Of a stretch of DNA of 46,092 bases, positions 23,534-30,761 are shown in pieces. Within the stretch, counting starts at the first letter, position 1; every line of letters starts with the position of its first letter. Under the pieces are notes generated by a model. The model saw nothing but the letters and a program-made list of their open reading frames with translations, was not told the DNA's origin and did no database searches. Origin of the DNA: Bacteroidaceae bacterium (GTDB taxonomy: Bacteria; Bacteroidota; Bacteroidia; Bacteroidales; Bacteroidaceae); the NCBI GenBank assembly GCA_024688885.1, contig JAILDV010000008.1:1-46092 (forward strand), read 5' to 3'. Position numbers and translations under genes: made by a program.

Positions 23534-23828
23534 ACTGCTTTTATTTTTATTGTCGAGCGTGAGTAACTTCGGCAAAGCTAACGGTACAATTAAGTTAGGA
23601 GTTAGGAACCTTCAGCTCGACGGAGTCAATTAGGAGTTAGGAGTTGCCATGCGGGGTGCAAGCGTTCAACATGATGCATTAAGTTGCCGTTAAAATTTAT
23701 TTTGTCCACCTACTTGTCATTTATCATTTAGCGCAGCGTATTCCCTAACAATCAACGCGTTGCAAAAGGTTTAAATCCACATCCCTATATCTCTTATAGG
23801 AAATCCCCTACCCTTTGGGGATTTTCAG
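23534..23828. other. Gene-free spacer with repeats and two hairpins
   Basis: This contains GTTAGGA/TAGGAGT words interrupted by an AACCTTCAGCTCGACGGAGT module (about 23608-23632). The GCCATGCGGGGTGCAAGC tail word is at 23647. The left arm of a 24-bp inverted repeat is at 23715-23738. Two adjacent hairpins follow: CCTATA/TATAGG (23783-23799) and AAATCCCC/GGGGATTT plus T (23801-23825). No gene is seen. Confidence 0.6.
23801..23825. terminator. Hairpin AAATCCCC/GGGGATTT with T tail
   Basis: A perfect 8-bp stem ends in TTTTT and sits directly upstream of the promoter of the next gene. No annotated transcript ends here on the plus strand. It may insulate the promoter, or end a small RNA. Confidence 0.45.
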
Positions 23829-23860
23829 TTTGAAACCCAGTGCAAAAGGCCGTAACTTTG
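23829..23860 (+). promoter_or_regulatory. Promoter of small exported protein gene
   Basis: TTTG (23829-23832), 20 nt, TAACTTTG (23853-23860). A leader of about 85 nt, A-rich and almost G-free, precedes the ATG. Confidence 0.7.
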
Positions 23861-23952
23861 CATCGTCAACCAAAAGGAACGACAATTTCAAACAACAACG
23901 AAATTCATAAAAACTAAAACAATAATTAATAACAAATAAAAAAACTACAATT

Positions 23953-24324
23953 ATGAAAAAGTTCATCACCATCGCTCTCGCAGCAGTCATCGCAATCAGT
24001 GCTAACGCAAAGAAGGTCAACACCGCAGTGTTCAACTCTGTCAAGGTAAACGCACCCGTGCACCTCGTCATCGTTCCCAGCAGGGAATACTCAGTGAACG
24101 TCACCTCTCAGGAGTCTGGTCTCAGCTCAGCCATCGTATGGAGCGTCAAGGACGGCGTGCTCAGCATCTCAGCACGTGACCTCGAGGCACTCGAACAGGC
24201 AAACGGCACAGTGGACGTCATCGTGTCAGCTCCACGCGGCGTGGACTACCAGATCGGTCAGAACGTGCAGGAAACATCCAGCAGCAAAAAGCGCATCCCA
24301 ATGTTCCGCCGCCACCGTCGCTAA
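23953..24324 (+). CDS. Small exported protein, DUF2807-like fragment
   Basis: This 123-residue protein has a clear signal peptide (MKKFITIALAAVIAISANA). It continues with VNTAVFNSVKVNAPVHLVIVPSREYSVNVTSQESG and VWSVKDGVLSISARD, which resembles the first beta-strands of DUF2807 (head-GIN) adhesin-like domains. It is much shorter than that family's usual 200 or more residues. The C-terminus is basic (SSSKKRIPMFRRHRR). Strong C-ending codon use and a near-ideal promoter suggest high expression. The gene is bracketed by a 24-bp inverted repeat (23715-23738 and 24458-24481), raising the possibility of a mobile or cassette-like unit. Confidence 0.65.
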   Translation: MKKFITIALAAVIAISANAKKVNTAVFNSVKVNAPVHLVIVPSREYSVNVTSQESGLSSAIVWSVKDGVLSISARDLEALEQANGTVDVIVSAPRGVDYQIGQNVQETSSSKKRIPMFRRHRR

Positions 24325-24369
24325 ACAGGTAGCCAATCCTCTTTAACAACATAATTAGTATTAGAAAGT

Positions 24370-24404
24370 GAAGAAGGGATTCCCAACACGGGAGTCCCTT
24401 CTTC
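24370..24404 (+). terminator. Hairpin after small exported protein gene
   Basis: The stem GAAGAAGGGA/TCCCTTCTTC is extended by a mismatched inner part, 45 bp after the stop. The T run is weak (CATCGTCCTTT). Confidence 0.5.
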
Positions 24405-24457
24405 ATCGTCCTTTGTATTTGTCTTGCAAAGTAACGGCACAAAATGAGGGGCAATTG

Positions 24458-24481
24458 CGCTGCGCTAAATGATAAATGACA
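24458..24481 (-). repeat. Right arm of 24-bp inverted repeat
   Basis: Exact complement of 23715-23738 (TGTCATTTATCATTT...GCGCAGCG). A third partial copy (17 bp) lies at 45622-45638. The inner part is two TCATTTA heptamers followed by a GCGCAGCG micro-hairpin. Confidence 0.75.
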
Positions 24482-24654
24482 AAAATGATAAATGAAAAAT
24501 GGTAATTTGGAGTCAAAAAATGGGGAAGAGAAGCATGAAAAATGGCTATGTGATGTCAAAAAATGGGGCGTAAAACATCAAAAGTGAGGCATTCTTGGAA
24601 TTGCTTTGTGACACGCCATGTCGACACCCCCACTGCCTCCATTAAGTGTTCCCC
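24482..24654. other. Gene-free spacer
   Basis: Low-complexity AATGATAAATGA and AAAAAATGGGG words occur here, with no gene and no promoter. It separates the exported-protein gene from the regulatory region of the broken HU copy. Confidence 0.4.
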
Positions 24655-24721
24655 ACAAACGAACGTAAGTCTTGCTAACAAACGAACGTAAGTCTTGCCC
24701 ACAAACGAGTTGCAAGATAGA
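24655..24721 (+). repeat. Tandem repeat, 23-bp unit, about 3 copies
   Basis: Copies start at 24655, 24678 and 24701 (ACAAACGAACGTAAGTCTTGC). The first two match at 21 of 23 bases and the third decays after 8 bases. A second array with the same 23-bp period but another sequence is at 45353-45467. Confidence 0.75.
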
Positions 24722-24818
24722 GAATATTCTCTGTTTTATGCCAGAAATCGAGAATATTCTCGTTTTTTCCGATTTTTTGAGAATAATATTGCCACCCCCT
24801 CATATCGCCGTAACTTTG
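24719..24818 (+). promoter_or_regulatory. Promoter with 30-bp phased palindromes before broken HU gene
   Basis: Two perfect palindromes with the core GAGAATATTCTC (24719-24732 and 24749-24762) have centres exactly 30 bp apart. A degraded left half (GAGAATAATATT) starts at 24779 and runs into the -33 TTG (24789-24791). The -7 box TAACTTTG is at 24811-24818, 19 nt away. The layout mirrors the first HU promoter. Confidence 0.65.
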
Positions 24819-24839
24819 CATCAGATTCAGTTGAAAGGA

Positions 24840-24870
24840 GCCCCCTCCAACTTCCCTAAGGGGGAGAGAA
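24840..24870 (+). repeat. REP-like palindromic unit
   Basis: AGCCCCCTCC...CCCTAAGGGGGAGAG, followed by the same AAAGGCAAGCGGAAGCGCGC tail as at 241-260. The leader here is a duplicate of the first HU leader. Confidence 0.7.
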
Positions 24871-24906
24871 AGGCAAGCGGAAGCGCGCACCGCAAAGACT
24901 CCGAAA

Positions 24907-24990
24907 CTCTGAACCCGAAACCCTAAACTCTAAACTCTAAACCCTAAACTCTAAACTCTAAACCCTAATCTCTAAACTCTAAACTCAAAA
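24907..24990 (+). repeat. Heptamer tract, 12 copies of CTCTAAA/CCCTAAA type
   Basis: Twelve in-register 7-bp units run from 24907 and end 3 bp before the ATG of the truncated HU copy. Same arrangement as at 279-376, with a different copy number. Confidence 0.9.
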
Positions 24991-24993
24991 ATC

Positions 24994-25182
24994 ATGGGAC
25001 AAGTAAAAATGCGTAAAGCAGCTCAGACGCTGCACTTCAACGAGGGCAAGCCTCAGGGCTACCACCTCACCCAGCTCGTTTATGCCCCCATCAAGGAAAA
25101 GGACTTGATCAAGTACATGGCTCCTCTAACTTGCTCTCTCGACTATAAAAAACAAAAACATTGTTCTCATTTGCTTCGGTAA
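24994..25182 (+). pseudogene. Truncated HU-like gene
   Basis: The first about 46 codons (MGQVKMRKAAQTLHF..., LVYAPIKEKDLIKYM) match the HU-like gene at 381 closely. After KYM the frame turns into unrelated sequence and stops at 62 residues, losing the helical core and the DNA-binding arm. The break lies at about 25118-25125, and the purF-like promoter begins 65 bp further on. A full regulatory region (phased palindromes, promoter, REP unit, heptamers) is kept in front of a broken gene. The duplication was therefore probably recent, or the leader itself matters. Confidence 0.8.
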
Positions 25183-25189
25183 CTTAAAT

Positions 25190-25235
25190 TTTTCACTTTT
25201 CACTTTTCACTTTTCACTTAAAATACGTAACTTTG
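25190..25235 (+). promoter_or_regulatory. purF-like promoter with 4 x 7-bp repeat
   Basis: Four perfect TTTTCAC heptamers (25190-25217), 10 bp, -7 box TAACTTTG (25228-25235). This is the cleanest example of the heptamer promoter type. Confidence 0.8.
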
Positions 25236-25263
25236 CAGTGAATTTCAAACACATGATTTTTTT

Positions 25264-26751
25264 ATGGGAGGTTTTTTTGGGACCGTATCAATGGAGAAAT
25301 GTGCGGCAGACCTTTTCTACGGCACTGATTATCAGTCACATCTCGGAACGCGACGCGGAGGTATGGCATCATACAGCAAGGAAAAGGGTTTCTATCGTGC
25401 AATCCATAATCTTGAGAGCACTTATTTTCGTACACGTTTTGAGGCTGAACTGTCCAAGTTTGAAGGTGAGTCGGGCATCGGTATCATCAGCGACACAGAT
25501 GCACAACCTATGCTGTTCAACAGCCATTTGGGGCGTTTTGCCATCGTGACCGTGGCGAAAATCAACAATATGGAGGAGATTGCCTCCAAACTGCTGGATG
25601 AGAACATGTATCTGTCGGAGTTCTCATCGGGCAAAATCAATCCGACGGAGCTGGTGGGTGTGCTGATTGTGCAGGGCAAGACCTTTGTGGAGGGCATTGA
25701 GAATGTGTTCAAGACGGTGAAGGGTTCCTGCTCGATGCTCCTGCTGACAGAAGATGGCATCATTGCTGCCCGAGATGCTTGGGGACGCACGCCTATCGTC
25801 ATCGGAAAGAAGGAGGGTGCGATGGCTGCCACGAGCGAGAACACGGCATTTGCCAACTTGGGCTATGAGACCACCTATTATGTGGGTCCTGGCGAAATTG
25901 TGCGGTTGCGTGCTGACGGTATGGAGCAGTTGCGCAAGCCCAACAAGAAGATGCAGATTTGTTCCTTCCTCTGGATTTACTATGGATTCCCAACTTCCTC
26001 ATACGAAGGCAAAAACGTGGAGGACGTGCGTTTTGAGACAGGTCGCGTGATGGGTGAGACGGACGACACGGAAGTGGATTGCGTGGGTGGTATTCCTGAT
26101 TCGGGCATCGGCATGGCTGTGGGTTACAGTGCAGGCAGCCGCATCCCTTATCAGCGTGGCATCAGCAAATATACGCCCACATGGCCACGTTCGTTCATGC
26201 CACCAAGTCAGGAGGTGCGCAACCTTGTGGCAAAGATGAAGCTCATCCCCAACAAGGAGCAGTTGCGTGGCAAGCGCTGCCTGTTCTGCGACGACTCCAT
26301 CGTGCGTGGCACGCAGTTGCGCGAGAACACGAAGGTGCTGAAGGAGCTGGGTGCGAAGGAGGTGCACATGCGTATCGCCTGCCCACCGCTGATTTATGCC
26401 TGCCCGTTCGTGAACTTCTCTGCCAGCAAGTCGGAACTGGAACTTGTCACTCGTCGTGTCATCAAGGACTTGGAGACGCATTCCCACACTGCCACGATGC
26501 TGGCTGATGCACAGACAGCGCAGAATGTGGATGTGCCTGCTGAGCGCATCAAGGCATACGCCACCACCAATTCGCCAGAATATAAGGCGATGGTGGCTGA
26601 GATTGCCCATCGCCTCAACCTCGACAGCCTCAAGTTCTCTTCACTGGAAACCATCGTGAAGGCTATTGGCTTGGAGAAGTGCCAGATCTGTACTCACTGC
26701 TTTGACGGCAGTTCGTTCCACTCGCTGGAAGAGGAAAACGTGAATGAATAA
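25264..26751 (+). CDS. PurF-family amidophosphoribosyltransferase paralogue lacking the catalytic Cys
   Basis: This 495-residue protein has the class II glutaminase-like N-domain and PRPP transferase C-domain of PurF. The PRPP loop CLFCDDSIVRGTQLREN is intact. GTRRGGMASYS and ISDTDAQPMLFNSHLGRFAI are recognisable in the N-domain. The N-terminus is MGGFFGTVS where active PurF has MCGIFG-like text, so the nucleophile Cys is Gly and glutamine hydrolysis should fail. A paralogue with this start is, as I recall, common in Bacteroidota beside a normal longer PurF. It may use ammonia or serve another transferase role. The C-terminus ICTHCFDGSSF keeps a Cys pair. Confidence 0.88.
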   Translation: MGGFFGTVSMEKCAADLFYGTDYQSHLGTRRGGMASYSKEKGFYRAIHNLESTYFRTRFEAELSKFEGESGIGIISDTDAQPMLFNSHLGRFAIVTVAKINNMEEIASKLLDENMYLSEFSSGKINPTELVGVLIVQGKTFVEGIENVFKTVKGSCSMLLLTEDGIIAARDAWGRTPIVIGKKEGAMAATSENTAFANLGYETTYYVGPGEIVRLRADGMEQLRKPNKKMQICSFLWIYYGFPTSSYEGKNVEDVRFETGRVMGETDDTEVDCVGGIPDSGIGMAVGYSAGSRIPYQRGISKYTPTWPRSFMPPSQEVRNLVAKMKLIPNKEQLRGKRCLFCDDSIVRGTQLRENTKVLKELGAKEVHMRIACPPLIYACPFVNFSASKSELELVTRRVIKDLETHSHTATMLADAQTAQNVDVPAERIKAYATTNSPEYKAMVAEIAHRLNLDSLKFSSLETIVKAIGLEKCQICTHCFDGSSFHSLEEENVNE

Positions 26752-26756
26752 AAAAC

Positions 26757-26896
26757 AACGAATTAAACGAATTACACGAATTAAATAAAACTACGGATAA
26801 ATAGATACGAACACGAATCACACGAATAGACACGAATGAAAAATCCGTTCAATTCGTTCAATTCGTTTAATTCGTGAAATTCGTGTTCAAAAAAAT
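26757..26896. repeat. Nested inverted repeat of ACGAATT nonamers
   Basis: On the left ACGAATTAA, ACGAATTAC, ACGAATTAA repeat with a 9-bp period. On the right TTCAATTCG, TTCAATTCG, TTTAATTCG, TGAAATTCG give the complement. The pair can fold into a long imperfect hairpin between two convergent genes. It is related to the elements at 44848-44957 and 45099-45208. Confidence 0.65.
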
Positions 26897-26906
26897 ACGT
26901 GGTTTG

Positions 26907-27617
26907 TTAATCCAAGTGTTCTACTAAGTAGTCAATGACGCGCTCATTGGCTACTTTTAATGTTTCACAGGCATGGTGGAGGTTGCGTGAGAACTCCTCG
27001 AAGGTTTCTGCACCGCTGTCGCAAAGGTCTGTGACAGACTTGACATAGAGAATGGGAGTGTTGAACAAAGAACACACGAAGCCAACTGCCGCTCCTTCCA
27101 TGTCCTTCAGTTCCCCACCATTCTTTTCAATGATTTCGAGGTCACACGGTTGCATGTCCAATGACGAGCCCGTCGTGACCTTGCCCATTTTCAGCCCTAA
27201 TGCTTGTGCCAGTGCTTGACTGCCTTCCCAAACGGGGTAGTTGCCAAGACTCTGGGTGCCCCATGCATCATCGCCGGGAACACGGCGGTCGTGGAACATC
27301 ACGCCATTGCCAATATACACCTCGGCAATGTCGGCACCTTTCTTCTTGAAGGCGCCGCAAGTGCCGGAATTGATCACAAGGTCAGGGTGCAACCGCTGGA
27401 TGGCACTCAGCGTTGCCACTGCAGCGGGTTCGCAACCCACCAAGTCGCTACCTTGCTGCTGTCCGTTCAGCACTACATTGAGGGTGACACCACCCACTTC
27501 TCCTTCGTATAACTGACAGGGCAGGGGAGCGAAGAAGTTCTCCACCTGTTTGATGCCGTATCTCTCAATGAAAGGCTGGGCTTCCGCCACCATTGCCACC
27601 ACATAGCAAATTCTCAT
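26907..27617 (-). CDS. MTA/SAH nucleosidase-type nucleoside hydrolase
   Basis: This 236-residue protein of the PNP/UDP phosphorylase superfamily has VINSGTCGAF and MEGAAVGFVCSLFNTPILYVKSVTD in the positions of the nucleoside-binding Glu and catalytic Asp. The family splits methylthioadenosine and S-adenosylhomocysteine, or futalosine in menaquinone synthesis. Which substrate applies here cannot be decided from sequence alone. It is a single gene facing purF-like tail-to-tail, with a heptamer promoter (27635-27680). Confidence 0.75.
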   Translation of the reverse strand: MRICYVVAMVAEAQPFIERYGIKQVENFFAPLPCQLYEGEVGGVTLNVVLNGQQQGSDLVGCEPAAVATLSAIQRLHPDLVINSGTCGAFKKKGADIAEVYIGNGVMFHDRRVPGDDAWGTQSLGNYPVWEGSQALAQALGLKMGKVTTGSSLDMQPCDLEIIEKNGGELKDMEGAAVGFVCSLFNTPILYVKSVTDLCDSGAETFEEFSRNLHHACETLKVANERVIDYLVEHLD

Positions 27618-27634
27618 AGTCTTCTATTTTTTTG

Positions 27635-27680
27635 CAAAAGTAAAAAAAAATGAGGAATTAGGAATGAGAAATGAGGAATT
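27635..27680 (-). promoter_or_regulatory. Nucleosidase promoter with 4 x 7-bp repeat
   Basis: On the minus strand -7 TACTTTTG (27635-27642), 10 bp, then four heptamers AGGAATT, AGGAATG, AGAAATG, AGGAATT (plus-strand text, 27653-27680). Confidence 0.7.
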
Positions 27681-27720
27681 GTTACTTTTTTTTTAATAAA
27701 AAACGACTTCTATGACAAAT

Positions 27721-27766
27721 AATTCCACATTCCTCATTCCTCATTCCTCATTAATTTGTACCTTTG
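27721..27766 (+). promoter_or_regulatory. GH3 glycosidase promoter with 4 x 7-bp repeat
   Basis: AATTCCA and three CATTCCT heptamers (27721-27748), 10 bp, -7 TACCTTTG (27759-27766). Confidence 0.75.
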
Positions 27767-27807
27767 TAGCATCAAAACCTAATTATTATCTTTTCAAATC
27801 ATTATCA

Positions 27808-30750
27808 ATGAAAAAACTATTTGCTATTGGTTTTTGTGCCATGCTCCTTGCAGCACCTGTTTGGGCACAAAAGAAGAGCGCCGTTTCGTTTGACTCCTAC
27901 GAGTATGACTTCGGAGCTGTCAATGCGGCAGAAGGCGCTATTTGTCACACATTCACATTCAAGAACAAATCGAAGGCACCTGTTGCCATCGGTGAGGTAA
28001 AACCCAGTTGCGAGTGCATCGATGCTCAGTATGACACCAAGGCGGTAGAGCCTGGACAGTCTGCCACCGTGATGGTCGTGTTCACTCCTGCCAAGTCGAT
28101 TGGCAAGAGCTACCGCAGCGTGGAACTGCTCGACAAGAATGGCAACACGCTTGGCGCACTCAGCATCAAGGCTGTGGTGAGCGAGGGACCTGCTCCTCAG
28201 AAGTATCCCTATCAGAACACAGCCCTGTCTTATGCAGAGCGTGTGGAGAACCTCCTTTCTCTGCTCACTCCTGAGGAGAAGGTGGGTCTGATGATGAACA
28301 AGTCGGTGTCTGTGGATCGTCTCGGCATTCCTTCCTACAACTGGTGGAGCGAGGCTTGTCATGGTGTGCGTCAGGGTGACTACACCGTGTATCCCCAGCC
28401 TATCGGTATGGCTGCGGCTTTCAACCCTCAGCAGATGTATGAAGTGTTCTCTACGGTGTCTGACGAGGCTCGTGCCAACTGGAACCGTACCAACCACAAT
28501 GATCCCAAACTGTTCAACGTGCCTATGGGCGTGACTTACTATCCAGGCAACCCTGAGTTGACTTTCTGGTGCCCGAACGTGAACATCTTCCGTGACCCCC
28601 GTTGGGGAAGAGGACAGGAGACTTGTGGCGAAGACCCCTATCTGAACGCTGTGCTGGGTGTGCAGACCGTTCTCGGCATGCAGGGTGACGATGACAAGTA
28701 TCTCAAGACGCACGCTTGTGCCAAGCACTATGCTGTGCACAGTGGTCCTGAGCCTTTGCGCCACTCTTACAACGCTTCTGTGTCGATGCGTGACCTTTGG
28801 GAAACTTATCTCCCGGCTTTCAAGGCATTGGTGAAGAAGGGCAATGTGCGTGAGGTGATGTGCGCCTACAACCGTTATGAAGGCAAGCCTTGCTGCACGA
28901 GCGACCGTCTGCTCGTTGACATTCTGCGCCGCAAGTGGGGCTACGATGCCATCGTGCTTACTGACTGTGATGCCATCAATAACTTCTACAACCGTGGTCA
29001 GCACGAGACTCACAAGGGTCCTCTGGAGGCTTCTGTGGATGCTGTGCTGAACGGCACTGACCTTGAGTGCGGTAAGGTGTTCATGGTGCTCACGGAGGCT
29101 TTGGAGAAAGGTCTCATTCAGGAGAGCACCCTCGACTACCACCTGCGCAAGACACTCTATGGACGTTTCGAACTGGGTATGTTCGACCCTGCTGAAATGC
29201 TTCCTTGGGCAAATCTCGCTCCTGAGGTGATCAGCAGCGAATCTAACAATGACCTTGCCACTCAGGCTGCCCGTGAGTCAATGGTGCTGCTCGAGAACAG
29301 CAAGGGCGTGCTCCCTCTCTCCAAGAACCTCAAGCGCATTGCCGTGTTAGGTCCTAACGCTGACGATGTGGAACTGCTCAATGGTAACTATGGCGGCACT
29401 CCTACGAAGGCACACCAGCACTCTCTGCTCGAAGGCATCAAGAATGCGCTGCCTAACACGGAGGTGTTCTACAAGAAGGCTTGTGAACTGTCTGATGGCT
29501 ATACCACCATTCACCACTTGCAGGAGTTCAACGATGGCAAGGGCATCATGGCTGAATTCTTCAATAACAACAGCTTGAGTGGCAAGCCTGCTGTGACGGG
29601 TTACTATAGCGACCTCAACTTCTCCACTTTCGGTGCATGGGGTTTCGCTCAGGGCGTCAGCAAGGACACTTTGTCTGTACGTCTTTCTGGTAAGTATAAG
29701 GCTACCTTCACAGGTGACATGCAGTACACCCTCTCTACCGACAACGGTTATGTGCTGAAGGTGAACGGCAATGTGGTGGAAGAGTCGAAAGGCGGTGGTG
29801 GCCGTGGCGGTTTCGGTTTCGGTCGTGGCGCTGCCAACTACAAGTCCTTCCCTGTGAAAGCAGGTGAGACTTATGACGTGGTGATTGAGTACAAGCACGG
29901 CAATGGCAACTTCGCCATGCTGCGTGGTGACATCTGCGAACGCAAGCTCATCGAGTTTGACGACCTCGCCAAGGAGGTGAAGGATGTGGATGCCATCATC
30001 ATCATAGGAGGTATCTCTGCACGTATGGAAGGTGAAGGCGGTGACAAGCAAGACATTGAACTGCCAGCAGTGCAGCAGCGTCTTGTCAAGGCAATGCACG
30101 CTACAGGCAAGCCTGTTGTGTTTGTGAATTGCTCTGGTTCTGCCATCGCATTCGGCAGTGTGGAGGGTTCTTACGATGCACTCCTGCAGGCATGGTATCC
30201 TGGTCAGGGTGGTGCCAAGGCATTGGCTGACGTGCTCTTCGGTGACTTCAACCCAAGCGGTAAGCTGCCCGTCACTTTCTACCGTTCTAACAATGACCTG
30301 CCAGACTTCCTCGATTACTCGATGGAGAACCGCACCTACCGCTATTTCAAGGGCGAACCTCAGTACGCTTTCGGTTACGGTCTTTCTTACACTACCTTCA
30401 AGTATGGTCAGGGCAAGCTCTCCAAGACTTCGATGACTGCTGACGGTAAGGTGACACTCACAGTGCCTGTGACGAACACGGGTAGTCGCGAGGGTGCAGA
30501 AATCGTGCAGGTGTATGTGAAGGCACTGGATTATCCAGATGCTCCTATCAAGTCGCTCAAGGGCTTCCAGAAGGTGTTCCTCAATGCAGGTCAGACAGCA
30601 CAGGCTGTCATCACGCTTGACGGTGAGTCCTTCGAGTACTACGACCCATCCATCGACGAGCTTTCCACTCGTCCTGGACGTTATCAGATTCTCTATGGTA
30701 GTTCTTCACTCGACAAAGACCTCCAGAGCCTTGACTTCGTGGTGAAATAA
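27808..30750 (+). CDS. Exported GH3 beta-glycosidase with DUF1573 and PA14-like domains
   Basis: This 980-residue enzyme starts at ATG 27808 with a signal peptide (MKKLFAIGFCAMLLAAPVWAQ). Residues about 25-135 read as a DUF1573 Ig-like domain (YEYDFGAVNAAEGAICHTFTF, KPSCECIDAQYD). The GH3 catalytic barrel follows, with AIVLTDCDAINNF carrying the nucleophile Asp. Then come the alpha/beta sandwich with a PA14-like insert (MAEFFNNNSLSGKPAVTGYY, LSTDNGYVLKVNGN) and an Fn3-like end (VPVTNTGSREGAEIVQVYV). It is likely a beta-xylosidase or beta-glucosidase acting on xylan or glucan oligomers. An esterase gene follows 11 bp later. Confidence 0.88.
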   Translation: MKKLFAIGFCAMLLAAPVWAQKKSAVSFDSYEYDFGAVNAAEGAICHTFTFKNKSKAPVAIGEVKPSCECIDAQYDTKAVEPGQSATVMVVFTPAKSIGKSYRSVELLDKNGNTLGALSIKAVVSEGPAPQKYPYQNTALSYAERVENLLSLLTPEEKVGLMMNKSVSVDRLGIPSYNWWSEACHGVRQGDYTVYPQPIGMAAAFNPQQMYEVFSTVSDEARANWNRTNHNDPKLFNVPMGVTYYPGNPELTFWCPNVNIFRDPRWGRGQETCGEDPYLNAVLGVQTVLGMQGDDDKYLKTHACAKHYAVHSGPEPLRHSYNASVSMRDLWETYLPAFKALVKKGNVREVMCAYNRYEGKPCCTSDRLLVDILRRKWGYDAIVLTDCDAINNFYNRGQHETHKGPLEASVDAVLNGTDLECGKVFMVLTEALEKGLIQESTLDYHLRKTLYGRFELGMFDPAEMLPWANLAPEVISSESNNDLATQAARESMVLLENSKGVLPLSKNLKRIAVLGPNADDVELLNGNYGGTPTKAHQHSLLEGIKNALPNTEVFYKKACELSDGYTTIHHLQEFNDGKGIMAEFFNNNSLSGKPAVTGYYSDLNFSTFGAWGFAQGVSKDTLSVRLSGKYKATFTGDMQYTLSTDNGYVLKVNGNVVEESKGGGGRGGFGFGRGAANYKSFPVKAGETYDVVIEYKHGNGNFAMLRGDICERKLIEFDDLAKEVKDVDAIIIIGGISARMEGEGGDKQDIELPAVQQRLVKAMHATGKPVVFVNCSGSAIAFGSVEGSYDALLQAWYPGQGGAKALADVLFGDFNPSGKLPVTFYRSNNDLPDFLDYSMENRTYRYFKGEPQYAFGYGLSYTTFKYGQGKLSKTSMTADGKVTLTVPVTNTGSREGAEIVQVYVKALDYPDAPIKSLKGFQKVFLNAGQTAQAVITLDGESFEYYDPSIDELSTRPGRYQILYGSSSLDKDLQSLDFVVK

Positions 30751-30761
30751 ATACGAATGAA

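Noticed and set aside
27817..29142. 441-residue minus-strand frame opposite the GH3 gene
   Set aside because: Shadow of strongly biased codons in the real GH3 glycosidase. No domain or start context.
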